Shown here: piece by piece, positions 56,465-64,000 of the stretch
How the letters are laid out: every line of letters begins with the position of its first letter
Numbering within the stretch: the first letter of the stretch is position 1
Assembly: GCA_003290165.1 (NCBI GenBank)
Contig: QNQO01000595.1
Coordinates: 558,001-622,000, forward strand
Reading direction: 5' to 3'
From: Berberis thunbergii
Lineage: Eukaryota > Streptophyta > Magnoliopsida > Ranunculales > Berberidaceae
DNA length: 64,000 nt
Translations under genes and position numbers: made by a program
The notes under the pieces: model-generated
Told to the model about the DNA's origin: nothing
Database searches by the model: none
Seen by the model: the letters and a program-made list of their open reading frames with translations, nothing else

Positions 56465-56735
56465 TCAAAACCAAACTAATGAAAACCCATTCAAAATCAA
56501 AGCATGCTTAACTAACCCGGTTCTAAAGATATAAACTTGAAACAAAATACCCAGATTTAAATGAGCTTCCGACTCCTCGGTTCCTCGCCTCCTTGCCTCC
56601 TCTGGTTCCTCGCCTGAGTCGCCTCCTTCCTCGGTTCTTCGCCTCCTCTGGTTCCTCGCCTCCTTCCTCGGTTCCTCGCCTCCTCTGGTTCCTTGCCTCG
56701 GTTCCTTGCCTTCTCGCCTCATCGCCTCTCTGTGT
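56465..56735 (-). repeat. Tandem GAGGCGAGGAACC leader repeat of element B
   Basis: The minus strand has the same GAGGCGAGGAACC(A/G)GAGGA repeats as 11640-11800 in element A, coding for Arg/Glu/Gly-rich nonsense in more than one frame. It marks the 5' end of element B. Confidence 0.6.
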
Positions 56736-56854
56736 GTTTGAGAAAGGGAATTCTAAATGTCGAGGAAACCAAAATCTGAAAAAATGAGGGTTTGTGATAT
56801 TAACCGTCCGATCGTATCAAGATCTGAAAAATGAGATTTAATTTGATATTTGAT

Positions 56855-57132
56855 CAAAATCGAAGCGCTATCCTAAATGTAACTAGCATAGCGCTTCGGA
56901 AGCGCTATGGTAGCTTTGGTAACGTTTTTTCTCATAGCGTTTTTTAAAGCGCTATCTAAGACATAACTAAGATAGCGCTTAACTGAAAAAAAAAATTAAA
57001 AGTGCTATTGTAGCGTTTTTTTTTTTTTTTTTTTTTTAAAGACAAATAAGCGCTATCCTAGTGCCCACTTGGATAGCTCTTTAAAAAAGCGCTATCTAAG
57101 TGGCGTTACCTAAGCTAATATTTGTAGTAGTG
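56855..57132. repeat. Right terminus (5' end) and subterminal repeats of element B
   Basis: Units such as GAAGCGCTATGGTAGC and AAGCGCTATCTAAG precede the end TATTTGTAGTAGTG at 57132. It is the reverse complement of 11207-11480 with some indels, including a longer T run at 57017-57039. Confidence 0.88.
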
Positions 57133-57216
57133 ATTGCTTTTTATGACTTTAGTATGTTTTGCATAAAGAGTAAACTAGTAGAGGATTTGATTTATCCTGA
57201 AACTGTATATTTTCAG

Positions 57217-58153
57217 AATGCTATTGATTTGTTGATGGTTGTGTACAAAAATGAATTCAAGAGTTTGGGAGGATACCTGGTCGACATGCAAAGGGTATGA
57301 AAAGGCTCCATAGTTTTATGCTTATGAATCTGTAAATCAGAGGTGTAACAGAGTAGTCGTTTTGTTTCTTCTGTTTTTGTAAAGGTGGAGGACAAGAAAG
57401 CTGGTTATGTGAAGTTAAAGAGAATTGAGAAGTTCATTCTATCTGTGGGCACTTATGAAGATGTGATATTTAAGAAAAGGTTAATTTTACACCAGCAGAT
57501 GGAAAACAAGATATTGCGAGAATTGGCACAAGATACAAATGATTTGGAGACTGAGGTAATGCTACATTTGGTAAAGGTTATATAGGATATGGGATTCTCT
57601 TGGATAATTGACTTAACTAATGTTCTCTCTTTCTCTCTTTTTCCTTGTTTTGTGCAGCGAGATGACATACTTGTTCAGGCTCCAATAAGTAAATTGGAGC
57701 TGAATGCAAGGAAGGGTTATAGTGAAGATACTTGCTTTAAAGGATCTTGTCCAACATTGGGCAAATTTGATGATGATGATGTATGCTAATTCTTATATAA
57801 CTATAATGCTATATTTGGAATTTGGTGTCTGTTATGTTCACATGAAATTTTTTGGGAACCACTTGATTAAGAGTTCAATCTAAATATTTTGTTGTTGTCT
57901 TCTAGGTTGTGAAGAACACGAAGGAGTTGAAACGACAGCTAAAGGATATGATCCGTGAGAAGGGTGATTTATTCAAACATGGTGGATTATTGACAGACAA
58001 GGTCTGTGCTTTGACATTTTGGTGCCTCTGCAACTGTTGTGTAGAAAAAGCTAGTCTGAAATGTTTTACTACCCCAATTTCTGCAGACAGTAGCCGAGGA
58101 GGGTTAATTTGTGATTAGGAGTTCTTTGAGAAACATGGGTACAAATTGGATGT
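57217..58153 (+). pseudogene. Captured multi-exon fragment(s) of unrecognised gene(s)
   Basis: Five plus-strand blocks have canonical borders: 57217-57297 (NAIDLLMVVYKNEFKSLGGY), 57385-57555 (VEDKKAGYVKLKRIEKFILS, then ENKILRELAQDTNDLETE), 57659-57780 (RDDILVQAPISKLELNARKG), 57906-58001 (KNTKELKRQLKDMIREKGDL) and 58087-58153 (TVAEEGLICD, a TAG stop, EFFEKHGYKLD). The short, regular introns look like a plant gene. I do not recognise the family, and two different genes may be joined. All lie on the same strand as the other cargo of C. Confidence 0.5.
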
Positions 58154-58375
58154 AAGTTTGAAAATCTCTGAAGATGAAGTGTCTATTCTTTCCAGTTACA
58201 CGTGTCATAGATAAGTACACCTTTTAACACTAAGAAAAATTGTAATAATGTTCCTTACTGTATCATTATGATACTAAATAAGCTCTGACTAACATGCAGA
58301 TTAAATGAGCTTTTATATGAAATTCAGTTACTGAAGGACTTTTTTTTTCTTTTTCTTTTCGGTTTGACTTAACCA

Positions 58376-58452
58376 GGCCTGGAGTAGTAGGTAAGACAAC
58401 TGTTATGCGTGAGATTGCACGTGTATTGGCTGATGAGCTTCACAAGAGAGTG
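58376..58452 (+). pseudogene. Captured ycf45-like AAA ATPase exon (Walker A)
   Basis: The frame reads PGVVGKTTVMREIARVLADE, then LHKRVV. Chloroplast-related ycf45/SpoIIIAA-like ATPases have GRPGVGKTTVMREIARVLxDE at the P-loop, followed by KRVVIVDT. Here one Val is added before GKTT. The rest of the ATPase is absent. Confidence 0.72.
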
Positions 58453-58687
58453 GTGCGTAAAATTTCTCTATACTCATGTCCGTCTGATTGGCTGCATGAA
58501 GTTTGTGATATGTTTTTTTGTTAGTCTTTCATAAAAAATCTGACACTTAATGCTCACAACTTCATTGAGGAGGACTTATGTTGGTTAGGTGATTGTTTTT
58601 TTTTTTTTTAATTAGTATTAATTTGTAATTTTCTATTGATATATTTTCCCCCTTTGCTAATCTACAGCAATGCATTTTCGAATGCAG

Positions 58688-58790
58688 GGATATTTTAGTC
58701 TATCATTTAAAAAACGGCAAGAATTACTACTTGTTCTAGCTAGGGAATATGATGTTAATAGAATGCAAGTTCGCGAATTGATACAACAAT
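58688..58790 (+). pseudogene. Captured malonyl-CoA decarboxylase-like exon, fused to GSK3
   Basis: After an AATGCAG acceptor the frame reads GYFSLSFKKRQELLLVLARE, then [16 protein letters not shown]. This resembles the N-terminal helical domain of plant malonyl-CoA decarboxylase ([24 protein letters not shown]). The piece runs without an intron straight into GSK3 sequence near 58788-58795, where the shared bases ATATCTTA could be the join. The call rests on one motif and is moderate. Confidence 0.5.
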
Positions 58791-59233
58791 ATCTTACATT
58801 TGCTCGAGATATTATCGTGCTCCTGAGCTTATCTTTGGCGCAACCGAATACACAACAGCTATAGATATGTGGTCCACTGGTTGTGTGATGGCTGAAACTA
58901 CTCCTTGGGCAGGTAATCTGAGGGTTTCTGCACATTTTTAAACAACCTTTATTTTTCTTTTTATTTTTAACAGAACTCTTTAAACCTTGCTATGGTTCCT
59001 GCAGCCTCTGTTTCCTGGAGAAAGCGGAGTTGACCAGCTAGTGGAGATTATCAAGGTTCACAATCGCACATCTCTTGGTCAGATTTTCACATCATAATAG
59101 CATGACCTGACTTTATGGATTGCCCAATTTCATGCAGATTCTGGGGACACCTACTAGCGAGGAGATAAAGTGCATGAACCCAAATTACATCGAATTTAAG
59201 TTCCCCCAGATAAAAGCTCATCCATGGCACAAA
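58791..59233 (+). pseudogene. Captured GSK3/shaggy-like kinase fragment (three exons)
   Basis: Exon to 58912 reads [35 protein letters not shown]. One extra A then shifts the frame just before the LLLGQ end. Exon 59005-59055 reads PLFPGESGVDQLVEIIK. Exon 59138-59233 reads [32 protein letters not shown]. This is the activation-segment and C-lobe part of plant shaggy kinases (brassinosteroid and stress signalling). The activation-loop Tyr of the family lies just before this piece and is not included, and the N-lobe is missing. GT-AG introns are kept. Confidence 0.9.
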
Positions 59234-60061
59234 GTATGTCCATTATGCATATGTATGTTTTCCTTCTCATGTTGTGACTATCTAAGATAGTGATTGCTTC
59301 ATGTTCCTTTTAAAGCTTATTTGTTTAACTGTTTCCTTCTCTTTTCTTTTAGATATCATTAATTAGATAGCAATTTTAAATCATTCTTCTAGATGAAGAT
59401 GACTTTTTTCTCGATTTTTCATTCTTCTAGTACACGTGTTTCCCATTATCTTATCATGTCTAGGCAAATAACTTTGGCATCAATGGAAGTATGTATCCCA
59501 ATGTGTCAATAGCTTTGGCATCAACATAAATATTTATCAATAAGTTAATTTTTAATTTGATTTTGCATATACTTAGCTAAAATAGGATTTGGAACTCAAA
59601 ATTGGATCAGAGATTAAAATATCTCATAGTTAAACAAAGAGAATCATTTGGGTTTGTTATTCTTCTCGAGCATAGCAGTCTTAGATATATGTGGTTCTAT
59701 ATGTTAACTAAAGCAATTTGAAATACGTGTCTGGTATATTCTGTTTGAAGCCTTTTGGTTTAGCTTTTAGCGGTTATATTTCATCTAGGCTTCTACTTTA
59801 CTCTCATATTCCTGCAAAATCATTCTTATTGTGTTTCAATGGAAAGAGAATAGGCAAATGCTCCTAAAATTATTGTGGGTGTTTCTACTTTACTTAGGCT
59901 TCTACATTATTCTTTTGAAAAAAAAAGGGTGTTTCTTGTTTCTTGCATATGTAATTTATTTTCAAATAAGTTTATATTTAGTGAACCTTATATGTTTGAT
60001 TGAAGCATACTATTCCCATGAACTAGGTATATATGTGTTGAAAATGTGTGAGAATTTTCAG
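59234..60061. other. Element C interior, no exon recognised
   Basis: AT-rich intron-like DNA between the GSK3 and kinesin pieces. AACTTTGGCATCAA and AGCTTTGGCATCAA occur near 59470 and 59510. No gene is seen. Confidence 0.4.
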
Positions 60062-61189
60062 CGTTTTGTTGAGATTTCGTACTATGAGGTTTACATGGAT
60101 AGGTGCTATGACCTACTCGAACCCAAAGCGAAGGAAATTGCTGTGTTGGATGATAAGGATGGACATGTTCAGCTTAAAGGACTCTCGAGGGTTTCTGTGA
60201 GCTCAATGCCGGAATTTTACGATGTTTTCGACTGTGGAATCCAAAGACGCAAAGTTGCTCATACTGGTCTTAATGACGTTTCGAGTAGAAGCCATGGGGT
60301 TCTTGTGATTGCGGTTTCTACTCCATCCGGCGATGGTTCTGTGCCTACTGTTACAGGAAAGCTGAACCTTATTGACTTAGCAGACAAATGAAGATAACAG
60401 AAGAACCTGCAATGAAGGCGTTCGTCTTCAAGAAAACGCAAAGATCAATCAATCGCTATTTGCATTGTCAAATGTAATCTATGCTCTCAATAACAATCAA
60501 CCACGAGTGCCTTATCGAGAAAGCAAATTGACTCGGATATTGCAAGAGTCTTTTGGAGGAAACAATCATGCTCTGATGATTGCTTGTTTGGTACGAGTTT
60601 ATAATCATTCTTTTTAACTATCACTGTACATTTATTTAGTTATTTTCCATGGAAAAAAAAAATCAAACACACCCTTAAAAGGGTCTTATTTTGAAATCAT
60701 TTGTTGGGGTTATTTTGTTTTGCTCAGAATCCAGGAGAGTATCAAGAATCTCTCAACACTGTCAATTTGGCTTCTAGGTCCCGCCAGATTAGAAATTATG
60801 TTTCTTCAGCCCAAAAAGAAGATACTCCCAAGGCGAAGGTCGACATGGAGGCAAAGTTGCGTGCTTGGCTTGAATCCAAGGGAAAGACAAAAAGTGCTAA
60901 AAGAATTGGAGGATTTGGTTCTCCAATGATGAGCAAAACCCCAAACTCTACCAGGTCAACTAAAAAGCAAAATTCATGTCAGACGTCTAAGAAAGCAAAT
61001 TCAAAGACTACCATTGATCAAGGTCTAGCTCATGCGGAAACCAGGTAAACACTCGTTTATATAATTGTGTTCACAATTCATAGTCAAGTTGAGTACTATA
61101 AAGTATAAATCCTAATCTCAATTTCATGTATCTGTTGTTATCCACAGAAATTCATTCATCTCTGGTGCTCCAGTTGTTTCTTCAGTGAG
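60062..61189 (+). pseudogene. Captured kinesin KIN-10 (KIF22-like) motor fragment
   Basis: Exon 60062-60590 reads VEISYYEVYMDRCYDLLEPK, NDVSSRSHGVLVIAV (switch I, SSRSH) and KLNLIDLA (switch II). One added base makes DLADK and a stop at 60389. In the next frame it continues [26 protein letters not shown] and [18 protein letters not shown]. Exon 60728-61044 reads NPGEYQESLNTVNLASRSRQ, then a Lys-rich tail. A short exon follows at 61148-61189. The P-loop exon is missing. The neck sequence fits plant KIN-10. It is the longest captured piece, over 900 bp of coding sequence. Confidence 0.9.
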
Positions 61190-61846
61190 GTAAGTTCTAA
61201 GTTGCTTAGAAGAGACACTATAGTTATGTTAGAGGTGATAACTTAGTATTTTATATAAGTGAAGACTTGGTGATAACGCAATTGTGTTTTTAACGAACTC
61301 GCTTCACAAATTGCATTCATTTTATTATGTCTGTTATGCCAGGTACTCTTACTTTAGGTGTCATAGACATAAAAATTTCTGTCTACTGTAGATTTCTATG
61401 TGGGGGAGTGGTAGTTTTTGAATACCACAACAAATTGTACATAATAACATGTTTAAATAACGTGTGATAGTCACTAAACCTAATCAGACTTCCCCATAAC
61501 ACCATCAGAAGCCATAGGTAATATCCACTTTCAGTCATATCATTATACTATCTGAACTATCATACTATTTCAATGGGATTGGAGTACAAAATTTGAATAA
61601 TTAGGACAAACCTGTACTATCCTTGAGTGTCAAATATTAAGCACATCAGTAGATAATTCTGACATTTCAAATTTATTGCAGGTTGTTTTTCTCATCTAGG
61701 CAAACATAGTTCTGGAAAAGGTATGTCATTGGATGACTTTCTGATATTTGCAAAGAACAAGTCTATTTGCAAGGTATGTCTTTGTTTCCATTTTCTTTCC
61801 CAGTTATGGTAAATATGATTCTAAACTGCAATTCTATACTTTGCAG
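61190..61846. other. Element C interior, one possible short exon
   Basis: Mostly intron-like. A short open patch at about 61733-61779 reads MSLDDFLIFAKNKSICK before GTATG; the family is not recognised. Nothing else is seen. Confidence 0.35.
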
Positions 61847-62092
61847 ATCACTATCTCCTGTTCGATTTTCCTGGCCAAGTTGAACTGTTTTCCTTCACTC
61901 AAATGCCAAGAGCGTTATCAGTAAACTCATAAAGAAGTTAAACCTTAGGGTATGTTATGTCAACTTTAAATAGATTAGATATTGGTTATCATTTGATAAA
62001 TATCTTGTCATTGTTACTTCATCGTGAATTCTTAAGTACTCAATGTTTATCAACATTGAAGCAAAGCGGTGAATGTGGAATGTCTTTTGTTA

Positions 62093-62147
<55 letters not shown>

Positions 62148-62197
62148 TTTTGGCCCAGCTGACTGCAGTGCACTTAGTTGATGCTCATCTATGTGTG
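61847..62197 (+). pseudogene. Captured GPN-loop GTPase QQT1 (GPN2-like) fragment, two exons
   Basis: Exon 61847-61949 (TTTGCAG acceptor, GTATG donor) reads HYLLFDFPGQVELF, then after a shift KLIKKLNLR. Exon 62159-62197 reads LTAVHLVDAHLC. GPN2/QQT1 has DHYLLFDFPGQVELFFLHSN, then KLIKKLNLRLTAVHLVDAHLC. The DFPGQ (G3) motif is present; the P-loop and the GPN motif are not. The family acts in assembly and nuclear import of RNA polymerase II. The frame is broken by a small insertion in the first exon, and the intron between holds a (TA)n run. Confidence 0.85.
62095..62145. repeat. (TA)n microsatellite
   Basis: About 25 uninterrupted TA units lie in the intron of the QQT1 fragment. It would be expected to vary in length between individuals. 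Confidence 0.95.
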
Positions 62198-62403
62198 GCC
62201 ATCAACCAGAGTTAAAATTTATCTTATTTTTCTACACTGGTTTTCCTACTTGCATTCAAATGAGGGTTTCTTATAGAAAATACTCAAGCACCACTATTTA
62301 TTTCCAGGTCAGTGTTCTTTTCCTCAATCCCAAAGAAGTGGTTGATTCAAATTCTCCGAAGAAGCATTTTACAAGTGCAATCTGATTCAGCCTCTTCTGC
62401 ATT

Positions 62404-62957
62404 TTGGGTAATACAAGTGGAGACCAGACACATTTCAACTTTCCAAATCTCACAAGAGTAGACAACTGGGAACTAGAGTATGTCAGGGATATACTGTTCA
62501 ATGCAGAATTAATGTTCAACGATTTCACATTGGGTCAGACTGATGAAATCATAAACCTGCACCTGTTTGACCAGTTAGAAAGTCAGAATACTTCGACAAG
62601 TAGTTATTTCTAGGAGTGCGGCGACACAAAGCTGAGGCGAAGGGTCTTGTTTGATTGTGTCAGTGACTGCTTACATTTGAGGTTCAGACCATATGTTGGT
62701 GGGGGCTGCGAGGATGAGCGAAAGGAGAGGCTATTTTGGAAAGAAAAGCTTGGTTGGCAGATGAAATTTACAAAGAGATCTCAAATTGGAGAAGCATGAG
62801 GGATTGGATGTTGGATGGGCTCGTGGATAAGGACATGAGCAGCCAATATGGGAGATGGCTGACTTCAAAATTCAAGAGTTTGAACTGGGAGTTGAGATCG
62901 GGAAGGATATATTAACCTCTTTGATGGATGAGGTGCTTGCTGATATCTTTGATTAGG
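62404..62957 (+). pseudogene. Captured TRM (TON1-recruiting motif, DUF4378) C-terminal fragment
   Basis: The first frame reads NWELEYVRDILFNAELMFND, INLHLFDQLES. After a shift near 62615 come LRRRVLFDCVSDCLHLRFRP, YVGGGC. Another frame gives AWLADEIYKEISNWRSM and LVDKDMSSQYGRWL. A last shift gives IQEFELGVEIGKDILTSLMD, EVLADIFD and a stop at 62957. This is the DUF4378 domain at the C-terminus of TRM/LONGIFOLIA-type proteins, which act with TON1 and PP2A on cortical microtubules and cell shape. At least three frameshifts exist. The natural stop codon is included, so cargo capture reached the 3' end of the parent gene. Confidence 0.85.
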
Positions 62958-63359
62958 TAGCCTACTAGTTATCATCTTCAATGTAAGTTATTCATTTCCA
63001 CATTTCTCTTTCACCGGCAATGCCATTTGTAATCTTCTATGCAGTTACAGTGTATAAAATTGGATATAATCTGGTCAAGTATAGGAGCAGCAGGATTTTG
63101 TTTTGGTGCTGGAAACCAATAAATACGGTTTCAGTTGAAGCTGCTCGATGTTTACTGTTTATGCTTCTACATTTTTCCTTTTTTTTACAAATTGTATCGC
63201 TGATGAGCAAACACAAGCGAAGACAATGGGTCTTACAAAACCAAGTTTAGTATGGAAAAAGATCTTTATGTTGGATCTAGCAATATTTTTAATTACATTA
63301 CTTTGCCTCCATTATTGTGATAGATTTTGACTCAACGACTCAAAGTCATTTGATAGCAA
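62958..63359. other. Element C interior before the right end, no gene seen
   Basis: Probably 3' untranslated and flanking DNA of the TRM fragment. Short open frames lack any signature. The right subterminal ladder follows. Confidence 0.4.
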
Positions 63360-63758
63360 AAAAAAATAAAATTTTGCCACGGTTTAAACCGTGGCTAACT
63401 ATTTGCAATGGCTAAAAACCGTGGCTATGGTTAGCCACGGCTTAAACCGTTGCTACTTAATTAGACACGGTTTAAAACCGTTTGCTAGTATCCATACTTT
63501 ATCACGGCTTTAAAACCGTGGCTATTTTTGCCACGGCTAAAAAACCGTTGCTATGCTTATTGCCACGGTTAAAACCGTGGCTAAATGTTGAAAATCGTCA
63601 CCCCTGTTCAAGCATAAAACCGTTGCTAAACATTTAGCAACGGTTTTTAGCCGTTACAAAGAATTTCGCGACGCCTCTATAGCCCACGGCTCTTAGCCGT
63701 GGCAATGAGTTACGCCCACGGTATAGAACCGTTGCTAATGGGGGTTTTTGGTGTAGTG
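63360..63758. repeat. Right terminus and subterminal repeats of element C
   Basis: It starts TTTTGCCACGGTTTAAACCG and continues with more than ten CCACGG...CCGTGG or CCGTTGC units, several of them perfect palindromes, up to the end TTTTGGTGTAGTG at 63758. Confidence 0.9.
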
Positions 63759-64000
63759 TTGATAAGCTACAAATGGGAGATCATAGTCCTATATTGCCTA
63801 GGTGCGGGGAATTGTGATGTGCTATATATGTACGTGTCACGACCCGATCCACAGAGTACTATATTGTTCACTTTAGGCCCAAGGTCCGCACGACTTTAAA
63901 ACACGTAGTACTTTATATATCCAAACTTGTACATACATAGCACATCACCATCCCGTACCTAAGCAATGTGGGACTATGATCTCCCATTTGTAGCTTGCCA
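63759..64000. mobile_element. Fold-back (long inverted repeat) element, cut by the window end
   Basis: The left arm AAGCTACAAATGGGAGATCA (from 63765, running to about 63833) is repeated inverted as TGATCTCCCATTTGTAGCTT from about 63931 to 63998. The arms are about 70 bp with roughly 15 percent mismatches. The 95-bp loop holds GTCACGACCCGATCCACAGA and GCCCAAGGTCCGCACG. The layout fits a fold-back MITE. The right border and any target duplication lie beyond the window or are overlapped by the end of element C. Confidence 0.65.

Larger units (their letters stand above)
50334..57132 (-). mobile_element. CACTA element B (6.8 kb), inverted relative of element A with different cargo
   Basis: Both ends are CACTACTACAAATA-type inverted repeats, and ATT is duplicated exactly (50331-50333 and 57133-57135). 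The left 200 bp are the reverse complement of the right end of A, and the right 280 bp that of the left end of A, so B lies in the opposite direction. It keeps the C-terminal CACTA peptide (50765-50890) and the GGAACC-rich leader (56570-56735), but no transposase-associated domain is seen. Cargo, all on the minus strand: H2A, a SAWADEE-like exon, a Ca-ATPase, GLR and ABC1K pieces plus unrecognised exons. It sits in an intron-like part of element C. Confidence 0.92.
47369..63758 (+). mobile_element. CACTA element C (16.4 kb), multi-gene capture element containing element B
   Basis: The left end is CACTACACCAAAATCC and the right end, reverse complemented, is CACTACACCAAAAACC. Subterminal ladders of GCCACGG...CCGTGGC palindromes lie at both ends (47385-47560 and 63375-63740). 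Inside, on the plus strand, are fragments of HIRA, myosin XI, an unrecognised multi-exon gene, a ycf45-like AAA ATPase, malonyl-CoA decarboxylase, GSK3, kinesin KIN-10, QQT1 and a TRM protein. Element B is inserted at 50334. No transposase is found. The flanks are GTT on the left and TTG on the right. A GTT duplication with one base lost at the right junction is possible but not shown. Confidence 0.88.

Overview
The window is nuclear DNA of a flowering plant, most likely a eudicot. Evidence: plant-type introns, an RPM1-like NLR resistance gene, a plant L1-type LINE, Ty1/Copia and Ty3/Gypsy remnants, and gene fragments of plant-only families (myosin XI, TRM/DUF4378, CURT1, GLR, GDPDL). No intact, ordinary single-copy gene is visible. 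Nearly all of the window is transposons inside transposons.

The dominant content is six CACTA (En/Spm-type) DNA transposons with at least five kinds of terminus, named here F, E, A, D, C and B from left to right. F (953-20520) is an old, degenerate outer element with E (1813-8839, target duplication TGA) and A (11207-17535, duplication ATG) inside it. D (35981-41023, duplication TGT) is non-coding and carries a 2-kb GATC-rich array. C (47369-63758) is 16.4 kb and contains B (50334-57132, duplication ATT). B is an inverted relative of A. None shows a full transposase. A keeps a Transposase-associated zinc domain and a C-terminal CACTA peptide, and B keeps the same C-terminal peptide.

The elements are packed with pieces of host genes. 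E has subtilase, leishmanolysin and GDPDL pieces. A has a Raf-like PAS kinase, an Agenet protein and CURT1. B has GLR, ABC1K, a Ca-ATPase, a SAWADEE-like exon and histone H2A. C has HIRA, myosin XI, a ycf45-like AAA ATPase, a malonyl-CoA decarboxylase exon fused to a GSK3/shaggy kinase, kinesin KIN-10, the GPN-loop GTPase QQT1 and a TRM protein. Most keep GT-AG splice borders, so they were taken from genomic DNA. Within each element they share one polarity. Most are too short or too broken to work as the parent protein, but they could be spliced into chimeric transcripts or give small RNAs.

Between the CACTA blocks: a Ty3/Gypsy fragment (1-952); a non-autonomous hAT element (22405-23299, 8-bp duplication); a full-length but frameshifted LINE (24112-31596, 13-bp duplication, minus strand); two tRNA-derived SINE-like copies (19456, 32174); a CC-NBS-LRR gene (minus strand, 35846 to 32893) split by a 252-bp solo LTR with a 5-bp duplication; an RPS19 gene body missing its 5' end (41377-41812); a dead Copia element (42036-47368) whose 3' LTR is cut at the edge of C; and a fold-back repeat at the right end (63759-64000).
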